Positions 15,633-23,104 of a stretch of 23,160 nt of DNA are shown in pieces. The notes under the pieces are model-generated. The model saw nothing but the letters and a program-made list of their open reading frames with translations, was not told the DNA's origin and ran no database searches. The stretch's first letter is position 1. Each line of letters starts with the position of its first letter. The stretch covers positions 1 through 23,160 of the forward strand of contig CALCRH010000251.1 in NCBI GenBank assembly GCA_937894515.1, read 5' to 3'. Source of the stretch: an uncultured Clostridia bacterium (lineage in GTDB: Bacteria > Bacillota > Clostridia > Oscillospirales > Oscillospiraceae). The position numbers and the translations under genes are program-made.

Positions 15633-16749
15633 ATTTTCTACACAGCTCGTACACCTGCACGATAGTCTTTGTCGCTTTCTCGATCTCCTCTTCCGTGGTC
15701 GTCCGCCCCAAGCTGACGCGCAGCGTTTCTGCCGCGTCCTTTGCGGACAACCCCATGGCGGTCAGCACATGGGAGGGTTTGGAATCAGCGGCACTGCAGG
15801 CGGCACCTACCCCGACGCAGATGCCTGCCTCGTTCAGCCGCACTTGCATCTCCTCTGCCAACGCATCGGGAAAACCCAGACTCAAAAGACCGGGCGCCCG
15901 GGGAACATCACAGCTGTGCAGCACCAGACCGGGGATAAAATGCCGCAGCCGGACAAAAAGGCTTTCACTGAGTCCTGTCTGCCGAGCCGACTCCTTGGAC
16001 AGCTCTCCACAGACCTGCTCTGCCGCCAACGTAAAGCCGGCGATGCCGGGCAAATTTTCCGTTCCTGCCCGACGGGAAAGCTCCTGATGCCCACCCGCCA
16101 AGAGGGAAGAAAACGGGACGCTGTCCTTTACCATCAGCACTCCTACACCGCGGGGACCACCAAATTTATGCCCGGACAGTGAGACCATGTCGGCGCAGTT
16201 CAGAGGCAGGTCTACGTGCCCAAAGCTCTGGACCGCATCGCAGTGATAGAGGGCGCCCGCCCGGTGAGCCAACTGCGCCAAAGCTTCAATATCCTGTATG
16301 ACGCCGGTCTCGTTGTTTACCGCGTGAACACTGAGAAGTGCCGTATCCCGGCGGAGTGCCTGGACCACGTCCTGAGGCAGAATGCGTCCCTGAGCATCCG
16401 GCAGGACGCGGGTGACTGCAAAGCCCTGTTCTTTCAGACTTTCTGCCGCCCGCAGTACCGAGGGGTGCTCTGTGGCGGCGATGACAATATGTTTTTTGGG
16501 GTTGTTCCGTATCGACAGCAGGGCGGCATTGTTGGACTCCGTACCGCCGGAGGTAAAGACGACACTCTGCATCTCCGTCCCCAAAAGCTCCGCGACGATG
16601 CAACGGCTTTTTCGCAGCAGCCGGAGCGCATCCGTACCGGCACCGTGGCGGGAGGAGGGATTGCCGAACATTTCTGTTGCCACGCGGGTCATGTAGGGGT
16701 ACACGCTGTCATAAGGTGGGGTAGAGGCGGCGTGATCCAGATAGATCAT
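15631..16749 (-). CDS. cysteine desulfurase (NifS/IscS family)
   Basis: The 372-residue PLP enzyme removes sulfur from cysteine as an enzyme persulfide for Fe-S clusters, tRNA thiolation or cofactors. Visible features are the start MIYLDHAAST, FGNPSSRHGAG, SGGTESNN, H95 in TEHPSV (stacks on PLP), D171, and the PLP lysine K195 in SLSGHKFGGPRG. RRAGTENLPG follows, with the catalytic cysteine at C318 in GVGAACSAADSKPSHVL. This long-loop form resembles class I. The ATG at 16749 has AAGGAG upstream. It is a single gene with a near-consensus promoter (16790-16818), and no IscU, ThiI or MnmA gene lies beside it, so its sulfur acceptor is not shown by context. It is housekeeping rather than part of the sugar loci. 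Confidence 0.94.
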   Translation of the reverse strand: MIYLDHAASTPPYDSVYPYMTRVATEMFGNPSSRHGAGTDALRLLRKSRCIVAELLGTEMQSVVFTSGGTESNNAALLSIRNNPKKHIVIAATEHPSVLRAAESLKEQGFAVTRVLPDAQGRILPQDVVQALRRDTALLSVHAVNNETGVIQDIEALAQLAHRAGALYHCDAVQSFGHVDLPLNCADMVSLSGHKFGGPRGVGVLMVKDSVPFSSLLAGGHQELSRRAGTENLPGIAGFTLAAEQVCGELSKESARQTGLSESLFVRLRHFIPGLVLHSCDVPRAPGLLSLGFPDALAEEMQVRLNEAGICVGVGAACSAADSKPSHVLTAMGLSAKDAAETLRVSLGRTTTEEEIEKATKTIVQVYELCRK

Positions 16750-16789
16750 CGGCAGTCATCTCCTTTGCAAGCGGTTTATTATCCTGCTT

Positions 16790-16818
16790 ATTATACGCAA
16801 CCGACGGCGAAATGTAAA
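16790..16818 (-). promoter_or_regulatory. promoter of the cysteine desulfurase gene
   Basis: Minus-strand TTTACA (16813-16818), a 17-nt spacer and TATAAT (16790-16795) lie 41 nt upstream of the ATG. Confidence 0.8.
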
Positions 16819-16885
16819 GAAACTCGATGTTGGGGCGCTTGCTTTTTATGAGATATGACAAAAAAACGGGGGAAAGTTTATATAT

Positions 16886-16932
16886 TCCGCAAACGTCCAA
16901 AACTTGACAGTTTTTGCGGATATAGGTATAAT
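16886..16932 (+). promoter_or_regulatory. consensus promoter of the lipoprotein/transporter/GH3 operon with inverted repeat
   Basis: TTGACA (16904-16909), a 17-nt spacer and TATAAT (16927-16932) match the sigma-A consensus perfectly. An 8-bp inverted repeat, TCCGCAAA (16886-16893) and TTTGCGGA (16913-16920), brackets the -35 box, so it is a candidate operator. Without a repressor this promoter should be very strong. Confidence 0.8.
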
Positions 16933-16967
16933 ATTTTTTAATGAATAATGGCATCCGTTCATTGCTG

Positions 16968-17009
16968 AAGTGGGATATCCCACTTTCTGTTTTGTTCCGC
17001 AAAACAGAA
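16968..17009 (+). promoter_or_regulatory. tandem perfect hairpins in the operon leader
   Basis: Thirty-six nucleotides after the -10 box lies an 18-nt perfect palindrome AAGTGGGATATCCCACTT (16968-16985). A 10-bp perfect stem follows directly, TTCTGTTTTG (16985-16994) with CAAAACAGAA (17000-17009) and a 5-nt loop. No T run follows, so they are not an ordinary terminator on the plus strand. They may stabilise the mRNA or bind a regulator. Confidence 0.55.
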
Positions 17010-17064
17010 AGATGTTTTGGCAAGAAACGGTACAGGTTGTTGCTGCGGAAAGAGGCACAAAGGC

Positions 17065-17619
17065 ATGAAGAGGTTTTTATTGGCAGTCCTGACAGGTATG
17101 ATGTTGCTTTTGGCAGGCTGTGGCGGTACAGCGGCGCTTTCTCCACAGGCACAGGCACTACAGGGCAAGTGGGCGTATATCCACGATGATCAGACCACGG
17201 TCCTGTGGCTGAAAGAGAACGGAACGGCGGTGTTCCACGACAAAAAGTATACCTACGACTGTACGGATACCACCATCGTATTGACTGACGGCGGCAAGGA
17301 AACGGCGCTGCGCTATCAGTGGGACGGGGACGACATCTACCTCTATGAGCAGACGATATATACCTATGACGGAACGGATACGCCGGACGGCTTGGTGGGC
17401 AAATGGGTCAGCGAGGAGAACAACTGGTCCTTTGAGTTTACGAAGCAGGGTACCTTCGATGAGGATGGCTATTTCCCCGGTCACTATACGGTAGATGAAG
17501 CCGAGGGAACATTCAAACTGATGTATAACGATCCCTTTGAGGATACCACCTGCTACTACCGTATCGATGGAAGCAACTTGTTGATAGAATACCCGTGGCA
17601 CATGGTAAAAGCGAAATAA
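17065..17619 (+). CDS. small secreted lipoprotein of unknown function
   Basis: The 184-residue protein starts MKRFLLAVLTGMMLLLAGC, a lipoprotein signal with the modified cysteine at residue 19. I do not recognise a specific family. The mature part contains two related halves: one opening ALQGKWAYIHDDQT and a second opening GLVGKWVSEENNWSFEF. Both are beta-rich and carry aromatic and Asp/Gly residues (YTYDCTDT, IYTYDGTDT), like small lipocalin-type or DUF5640-type GKW-domain lipoproteins. The ATG at 17065 is preferred over the in-frame start at 17017 because it gives the intact signal peptide. It is the first gene after the consensus promoter and ends 59 nt before the solute-binding protein, so it may be an accessory of the importer or simply share its control. 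A role in sugar capture is conjecture. Confidence 0.8.
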   Translation: MKRFLLAVLTGMMLLLAGCGGTAALSPQAQALQGKWAYIHDDQTTVLWLKENGTAVFHDKKYTYDCTDTTIVLTDGGKETALRYQWDGDDIYLYEQTIYTYDGTDTPDGLVGKWVSEENNWSFEFTKQGTFDEDGYFPGHYTVDEAEGTFKLMYNDPFEDTTCYYRIDGSNLLIEYPWHMVKAK

Positions 17620-17678
17620 GGCACTGCGCGGTATTGACCGCTAAAATATAAGTGCAAATCATTTAAGGAGGAAGTATC

Positions 17679-18950
17679 ATGAAAAAGAAACTTGCTATGC
17701 TGCTGGCTCTGGTCATGATGTTCTCTCTGGTGGCCTGCGGCAAGGAAGCCGCTCCCGCTGAAGAGGCTACTGATGGCGTGACCGAACTGACCATGTGGTG
17801 CATCGCCACCGAGAGTGACTCCAACCGTCACTCCTACGAGGCTGCCATTGAAGAGCTGGCAACCACCATGCCCGACGTCAAGCTGACTTGGGAAGCAACC
17901 GAGAACCAGGCCTATAAGACCAAGATCAAGGCTGCCGCTCAGGCTGACGAGATGCCCGACATCTTCTTCACCTGGTCCTGCGCTTTCCTGAAGGACTTCG
18001 TGGACGCCGGCCGTGTGTACTGCCTGGACACCGTCTATCAGGATTATAAGTCTGAGCTGACTTCCAATATGCTGAACAACGTCACCTTCGACGGCAGCAT
18101 CTATGGCGTACCTCTGACCATGAACATCGTGGGTCTGTTCGCTAACATGGATCTGCTGGCTCAGGTGGGCTACGAAGAAGTTCCCGGCACTTATGATGAG
18201 TTCATCGCCTGCTGCGATAAGCTGCTGGCTGCCGGCATCACCCCCTTCGGCTGCTCCGGCGGTGAGACTTGGTGCGTGACCGAATATCTGGAGTCCGTCA
18301 TTGAGAAGTACTGCGGCGCTGCCACTCTGGACGCTCTGTTTGCCGGTACTGCTTCTTGGAACAATGAAGACGTGGCCGCTGCTGTGGATATCTTCCAGGG
18401 CATGATCGAGAAGGGCTACTTCAAAGACTTCGCTACTGTCAGCGCTATGACCAACGACGAGGTCAAGGCTGACTTCATCGCCGGCAAGTATGCCTTCTAC
18501 ATGAACGGCACCTGGAACTGCGCTGACTTCGCTTCTCATCCCGAGCTGAACGTTCAGGTCGCTGAGTTCCCCGTCATCGATGCTGCCAAGTCTCAGCTGG
18601 GTCAGCTGATCGGCGGTCCTTCCGATACTCTAGCTGTTGCCGCTTCCTCTGCTAACGCCGAGGTCGCTGCCAAGTTCTGCATGGAGCTTGGTAAGGCTAT
18701 CTGCCACTATGGCTATCTGGATGGCTGCGGTCTGCCCGCTTGGACTCCCTTCTATGATGTGAGCTCCATCAATCCTCTGACTCAGGCTGTTTCCCAGATC
18801 GTGGCCAACTCCAACCAGATGGTCCTGTTCGGCGATACCGCTATGAGCGCTGATACCGCCAACATCTATCTGGACTATGTGGCCCAGGTCTACGGCGGTC
18901 AGGTCGATGGCGCTGGCTTCATCGAGGGTCTGGCCAAGGATATCGGCTGA
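17679..18950 (+). CDS. extracellular sugar-binding lipoprotein, family 1 (second importer)
   Basis: The 423-residue exported protein starts MKKKLAMLLALVMMFSLVAC, with the lipobox cysteine at residue 20 and an acidic/alanine linker. The mature part has the family 1 pattern: ELTMWCIATESDS, the DEMPDIFFTWS core, YGVPLTMN, YDEFIACCDKLLAAGITPFG and FYMNGTWN. The start has AAGGAGGAAG upstream. Its codon choice (many GCT, CTG and GGC codons, few rare ones) differs from the GCG-rich permease genes behind it and suggests high expression. It is followed by a large hairpin and then both permease genes. With GH3 at the operon end, a beta-linked oligosaccharide (xylo- or gluco-) is the likely ligand, by inference. 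Confidence 0.94.
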   Translation: MKKKLAMLLALVMMFSLVACGKEAAPAEEATDGVTELTMWCIATESDSNRHSYEAAIEELATTMPDVKLTWEATENQAYKTKIKAAAQADEMPDIFFTWSCAFLKDFVDAGRVYCLDTVYQDYKSELTSNMLNNVTFDGSIYGVPLTMNIVGLFANMDLLAQVGYEEVPGTYDEFIACCDKLLAAGITPFGCSGGETWCVTEYLESVIEKYCGAATLDALFAGTASWNNEDVAAAVDIFQGMIEKGYFKDFATVSAMTNDEVKADFIAGKYAFYMNGTWNCADFASHPELNVQVAEFPVIDAAKSQLGQLIGGPSDTLAVAASSANAEVAAKFCMELGKAICHYGYLDGCGLPAWTPFYDVSSINPLTQAVSQIVANSNQMVLFGDTAMSADTANIYLDYVAQVYGGQVDGAGFIEGLAKDIG

Positions 18951-18988
18951 TTTTTCTGGAGAGATTTTGCTTAAATTTTAGTGCATAA

Positions 18989-19032
18989 AAAGCGGCGTCC
19001 CCCGCCCCCCATAGGACGGGGGACGCCGCTTT
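18989..19032 (+). terminator. large hairpin between solute-binding protein and permease genes (partial terminator)
   Basis: A perfect 16-bp GC-rich stem (18989-19004 with 19017-19032, core GCGGCGTCCCCCG) has a 12-nt loop, then TTTCCTTT instead of a full T run. It lies 38 nt after the binding-protein stop and 58 nt before the next ribosome start. The weak T run suggests incomplete termination, keeping permease levels below binding-protein levels. Confidence 0.85.
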
Positions 19033-19090
19033 CCTTTACTCTGCGCCGCCTGAAAATGTTTGGTGCGGAAGAACAAAGGAGGGTGAGAGC

Positions 19091-19972
19091 ATGAAAAAGC
19101 TCCAAAGCAAAAACCGACTGAATATTATTCTGTTCCTGCTGCCCGCTTTGATTTTGTTTGTGGGTGTGCTGATTGCCCCCATTGGATTTTCCGGCTATTA
19201 TAGTCTCTTTGACTGGAACGGCCTGGGGGATAAAGTGTTTTTGGGACTTGACAACTATAAAGAACTGTTTACCAGCGATGCCATCGGCTTCATGAAAGCG
19301 CTGGGCAACTCCCTGCTGATGGCGGCTTTGTCTGTGTTCATTCAGCTCCCCATTTCCCTGTGGCTGGCGCTGAAACTGGGCAGGGGCATCAAGGGAGAGC
19401 GCGGCTTTCTCTCTGTCTACTTCATGCCCGTGCTGATCTCCACCGTGGTCATCGGTCAGTTATGGCGGAAGATCTATAATCCCGAGTATGGCATTTTGAA
19501 TGCGCTTCTCGGCGCTCTGGGGCTGGAGAGTCTGAAGCTGGCGTGGCTGGGCGACGTGAGAACGGCGCTGGTCGCCTGCTTTGTGCCGATTTTGTGGCAG
19601 TACGTGGGCTACCATATGCTGCTGATGTATGCCGGCGTCAAGGGTGTGCCCACGGAGCTTCGTGAAGCTGCCATGCTGGACGGCGCCACGGAGAGTCAGG
19701 TCAACCGCTTCGTGGTGATCCCCTATATCAAACCGATCCTGCGGATCAGCGTGATCTTTGCCGTGACCGGTTCCTTGAAATCCTTCGACCTGATCTATGT
19801 TTTGACAAATGGCGGACCGCTGCACTCCACCGAAGTGCCCAGTACGCTGATGATAAATATGCTGTTCCTTCGTAACAGGTACGGCATGGGCAGTACCATT
19901 GCGGTGATGCTGATCCTTCTTTGCTTCGGCTTTGCTCTGCTGATCAACCTTGTGTTTAAGGAGGATGACTGA
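19091..19972 (+). CDS. carbohydrate ABC transporter permease, MalF type (second importer)
   Basis: The 293-residue integral membrane protein has about six membrane segments, starting with the hydrophobic stretch at residues 10-31. The EAA loop reads LREAAMLDGATESQVNRF followed by IPYIKPILR. FLGLDNYKELF follows the first helix directly, so it has the normal compact form without the insertion seen in the other MalF-type protein of the window. The ATG at 19091 has AAAGGAGGG upstream. It ends 2 nt before the next permease gene, so the two are co-translated. It would form the channel with the MalG-type subunit and be driven by an ATPase encoded elsewhere, plausibly at 14414-15580. Confidence 0.93.
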   Translation: MKKLQSKNRLNIILFLLPALILFVGVLIAPIGFSGYYSLFDWNGLGDKVFLGLDNYKELFTSDAIGFMKALGNSLLMAALSVFIQLPISLWLALKLGRGIKGERGFLSVYFMPVLISTVVIGQLWRKIYNPEYGILNALLGALGLESLKLAWLGDVRTALVACFVPILWQYVGYHMLLMYAGVKGVPTELREAAMLDGATESQVNRFVVIPYIKPILRISVIFAVTGSLKSFDLIYVLTNGGPLHSTEVPSTLMINMLFLRNRYGMGSTIAVMLILLCFGFALLINLVFKEDD

Positions 19973-19974
19973 CC

Positions 19975-20832
19975 ATGGCAAAAATGAAAAAAGCAAACGC
20001 ACAGGGCGCAGTGACCCGCTCCGGCCCCGGCACCTATGCCATTTTGATTTTTTGGGCGTTGGTCAACCTGTTCCCCGTTTATTGGATGTTCACCTTCTCC
20101 CTGAAAAACAATGAAGAGATCTTCGGCGATAACGTGGCGGGTCTGCCCAAGTACTGGCTTTGGTCCAACTATAAAGATGCAATGAGCACCGGTCGCATGG
20201 ACATCTATTTCGTCAACAGTATCATCGTGGCGGTGGCGACCATTGCCATTACCCTGGTGGTGGCGCTGATGGCGACCTATGCCCTGACCCGTTTGACTTG
20301 GAAGGGCCGCCGGATGATGAACAAGTTCTTCATGCTGGGTCTTACCATCCCTATCCATGCCGCCATTGTTCCCATCTACATCACACTGTCCCGCCTGCAT
20401 ATGCTCAACACCTACTGGGCACTGATCATCCCCTATTCTGCGTTCTCCCTGTCCATGGGAATTCTGATCTGCACCGGTTTTATGAGCGATATTCCCTATG
20501 AGCTGGATGAGGCGGCGTGTATTGACGGCTGCGGTGTGTGGGGCACTTTCTTCCGGGTCATCGTACCACTGATGAAACCTGCCGTAGCGACCATCGGCAT
20601 CTATACCTTCCTGCAGTGCTGGAACGAGCTGATGTTTGCCAACATCTTCATCAGCAAGACGGAGTTCAAGACCCTGCCCGTTGGCATTCAGGCACTCAGC
20701 GGTCAGTATACCACCGCATGGGGGCCCATTGGCGCCGCATTGGTACTGGCGACCTTCCCAACGCTGATCGTGTACATCTTCCTCAGCAAGAAGATTCAGG
20801 ACAGCTTTATCGCCGGTGCTGTGAAGGGCTGA
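19975..20832 (+). CDS. carbohydrate ABC transporter permease, MalG type (second importer)
   Basis: The 285-residue membrane subunit pairs with the preceding permease. The first helix is at about residues 22-42 (YAILIFWALVNLFPVYWMF), and the EAA loop reads LDEAACIDGCGVWGTFFRV followed by VPLMKPAV. The C-terminus is DSFIAGAVKG, as usual for the type. The ATG at 19975 has AAGGAGG upstream, inside the end of the previous gene. It lies 26 nt before the GTG of the GH3 gene. No ATPase gene accompanies it. Confidence 0.93.
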   Translation: MAKMKKANAQGAVTRSGPGTYAILIFWALVNLFPVYWMFTFSLKNNEEIFGDNVAGLPKYWLWSNYKDAMSTGRMDIYFVNSIIVAVATIAITLVVALMATYALTRLTWKGRRMMNKFFMLGLTIPIHAAIVPIYITLSRLHMLNTYWALIIPYSAFSLSMGILICTGFMSDIPYELDEAACIDGCGVWGTFFRVIVPLMKPAVATIGIYTFLQCWNELMFANIFISKTEFKTLPVGIQALSGQYTTAWGPIGAALVLATFPTLIVYIFLSKKIQDSFIAGAVKG

Positions 20833-20858
20833 TACAACACAATAATGAGGTGAGGTTC

Positions 20859-22949
20859 GTGAATCGACAAATTGCACGCGAAAAAGCTGCCGCCTTGGTG
20901 GCACAGATGACCGTAGAGGAACGAGCCAGTCAACTGCGTTACGATTCCCCAGCCGTAGATCGGCTGGGGATTCCCGCATATAACTGGTGGAATGAGGCAC
21001 TGCACGGGGTGGCACGTGCCGGTACGGCGACCAGTTTCCCTCAGGCGATCGGCATGGCGGCGACCTTTGACGATGGACTGCTGCAAAAAGTGGCGGATAC
21101 CGTTGCCACTGAGGGTCGTGCGAAATACAATGCTGCCAGCCGCCACGGTGATCGGGACATCTATAAAGGTCTGACCTTTTGGTCTCCCAATATCAACATT
21201 TTCCGTGATCCCCGTTGGGGCAGAGGTCATGAGACCTATGGCGAGGACCCTTATCTGACCGCGCAAATGGGCAAGGCCTACGTCCGGGGGTTGCAGGGAA
21301 GCGGTGAGACCATGAAGACCGCCGCCTGTGCCAAGCACTTTGCCGTTCATTCCGGGCCGGAGGCCATCCGCCACCATTTTGACGCCAAGGCCACGGCTAA
21401 GGACATGGAAGAGACCTACCTGCCCGCTTTTGAAGCGCTTGTGACCGAGGCAAACGTGGAAGCCGTCATGGGTGCGTATAACCGCACCAATGGCGAGGCG
21501 TGTTGCGGCAGCAAATTTTTGCTTCAGGATACCCTGCGTGGCAAGTGGGACTTTCAGGGTCACGTGGTCTCCGACTGCTGGGCAATACGGGATTTCTTTG
21601 AAGGCCACGGTCTGGTAGATACGCCAGAGGAAGCCGCTGCGCTGGCGCTGGAGCGCGGCTGCGACTTAAACTGCGGCAACACCTATATCCACCTGATGTC
21701 CGCCTATCGGCAGAGACTGGTGACGGAGGAACAGATCACCGAAGCGGTCACTCGTCTGTTTACCACCCGGTATCTGCTGGGCATTATGCCCGGGCAGCAC
21801 AGCGAGTTTGACGCCATCGGCTACGAGGTGGTCAGCTGTGAGGACCATAAATCTTTGGCGGACGAGGTGAGCCGTCGGGCTTGCGTGCTGTTGAAAAATG
21901 ACGGCGTACTGCCCTTAAATACCGGCACCGTGGGCACCGTGGGCGTCATCGGTCCTAACGCCAACTCCCGTCGGGCGCTGATCGGCAACTATTACGGTAC
22001 GCCCGATGAATACGTGACCGTGCTGGAGGGCATCCGGGCGGCCATGGAGGGCAAGGGTCGGGTGCTGTACTCCTTGGGCTGCGCCCTGAAACGGGACCGG
22101 GACGAAAATCTGGCCCAGGCAGAGGATCGCTTGCAGGAGGCCGTTACCGTGGCTCAGCACAGCGACACCGTGGTGCTGGTATTGGGTCTGGACGAGTCCT
22201 TGGAGGGCGAAGAACCCGATGAGGGCAACGCCGAGGGCTCCGGCGATAAGCTGGACTTGCTGCTGCCTGCCCCGCAGCGAAAACTGCTGGACACCGTGCT
22301 GGCTTTGGGCAAAAAGACCGTGGTGATTTTGATGGCCGGCAGCGCCATTGATTTGACGGCGGCTCAGGAGAACGCCGATGCCGTGCTGCAAGCCTGGTAT
22401 CCCGGTGCCCGGGGCGGTAAGGCTGTGGCAGAAATTTTGTTCGGCCAGATATCTCCCTCCGGCAAACTGCCCGTCACGTTCTATCACAACGAAGCCCTGA
22501 ACACCATGCCGGCCTTTACGGACTACGCCATGACGGAGCGCACCTATCGCTACTATACAGGCACGCCCCTTTACCCCTTTGGCTACGGCCTGACCTACGG
22601 CGATACGTCGGTGGTGCGCCTCACCGCAGATAAGGCCACCGCCAAAGTCACCGTCCGGAACGGCGGCCGGGACACGGAGGACGTGGTGCAGGTCTACTGC
22701 AAGGACGAGGACTCCCCATTTGCCCCCACAAACCCCGTGCTGTGCGGCTTTGCCCGGGTATCCCTTGCCCAAGGGGAGGAAAAGACCGTGGAGATCTCCC
22801 TCCATGACAAGGCGTTCACCGTGGTCAATGACCTGGGTGATCGTATCCCCGGCAGCGGCAGCTGGACACTATACGCTTCTTTTGGCCAGCCGGATCAACG
22901 CACCGAGGAATTGACAGGCAGGAAAGCCGTCAAGTGCCAGGTGACGTAA
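20859..22949 (+). CDS. GH3 beta-glycosidase (beta-xylosidase/beta-glucosidase type), cytoplasmic
   Basis: The 696-residue glycoside hydrolase removes terminal beta-linked sugars from imported oligosaccharides. It contains the GH3 N-terminal barrel with KHFAVHSGPEAIRHHFDA and the nucleophile D239 in HVVSDCWAI. The second domain has VLVLGLDESLEGEEPDEG, a likely source of the acid/base glutamate, and a C-terminal fibronectin-like domain carries YPFGYGLTYGDTSV. The KHFAVHSGPE and SDC-AI variants and the DLNCGNTY motif resemble the xylosidase-like GH3 subgroup more than plain beta-glucosidases, but I cannot fix the substrate. The frame is open upstream to 20538, but that part overlaps the permease gene out of frame. 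The GTG at 20859, with GAGGTGAGG before it, gives the expected N-terminus. No signal peptide is present, so it acts inside the cell after ABC import. Confidence 0.93.
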   Translation: MNRQIAREKAAALVAQMTVEERASQLRYDSPAVDRLGIPAYNWWNEALHGVARAGTATSFPQAIGMAATFDDGLLQKVADTVATEGRAKYNAASRHGDRDIYKGLTFWSPNINIFRDPRWGRGHETYGEDPYLTAQMGKAYVRGLQGSGETMKTAACAKHFAVHSGPEAIRHHFDAKATAKDMEETYLPAFEALVTEANVEAVMGAYNRTNGEACCGSKFLLQDTLRGKWDFQGHVVSDCWAIRDFFEGHGLVDTPEEAAALALERGCDLNCGNTYIHLMSAYRQRLVTEEQITEAVTRLFTTRYLLGIMPGQHSEFDAIGYEVVSCEDHKSLADEVSRRACVLLKNDGVLPLNTGTVGTVGVIGPNANSRRALIGNYYGTPDEYVTVLEGIRAAMEGKGRVLYSLGCALKRDRDENLAQAEDRLQEAVTVAQHSDTVVLVLGLDESLEGEEPDEGNAEGSGDKLDLLLPAPQRKLLDTVLALGKKTVVILMAGSAIDLTAAQENADAVLQAWYPGARGGKAVAEILFGQISPSGKLPVTFYHNEALNTMPAFTDYAMTERTYRYYTGTPLYPFGYGLTYGDTSVVRLTADKATAKVTVRNGGRDTEDVVQVYCKDEDSPFAPTNPVLCGFARVSLAQGEEKTVEISLHDKAFTVVNDLGDRIPGSGSWTLYASFGQPDQRTEELTGRKAVKCQVT

Positions 22950-22960
22950 ACTGCCGTTTC

Positions 22961-22994
22961 AAAAGACGGCAGCCGAAGCTGTCGTCTTTTTACT
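22961..22994 (+). terminator. terminator of the GH3 operon with a competing upstream arm
   Basis: AAAAGACGGCAGC (22961-22973) pairs with GCTGTCGTCTTTT (22978-22990), with one G-T wobble and a CGAA loop, ending in a T run 12 nt after the GH3 stop codon. A third arm, CTGCCGT (22951-22957), can pair with ACGGCAG inside the stem and would form an alternative hairpin. Confidence 0.85.
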
Positions 22995-23079
22995 ATCGAA
23001 AGCAAAGTTCACAGAGACTCTGCCGATGGTCACAGACACCGTTTTCTTCTCTTCCGCCGCAGTGGGGTGCGTGCAGGTG

Positions 23080-23104
23080 ATTACCGCACTCTGACATCAC
23101 CCCA
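23080..23104. repeat. right copy of the 25-nt direct repeat
   Basis: This stretch matches 9569-9593 at 24 of 25 bases in the same orientation, 13.5 kb away. It is preceded by TGCAGGTGATTA (23072-23083), the inverted form of the 12-mer at 9538-9549. The rest of the window edge (22995-23160) has no complete gene that I can support. Confidence 0.7.

Noticed and set aside
16709..17158. Minus-strand ORF of about 150 codons across the lipoprotein promoter
   Set aside because: It overlaps three clear regulatory or coding features and lacks a ribosome binding site or any domain.
17634..17662. Promoter directly before the second solute-binding gene (TTGACC)
   Set aside because: No acceptable -10 box is found 16-18 nt downstream; the gene is more simply read from the consensus promoter at 16904.
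20538..20858. In-frame extension of the GH3 ORF
   Set aside because: It runs out of frame through the MalG-type permease gene and has no GH3 similarity; the GTG at 20859 has its own ribosome binding site.
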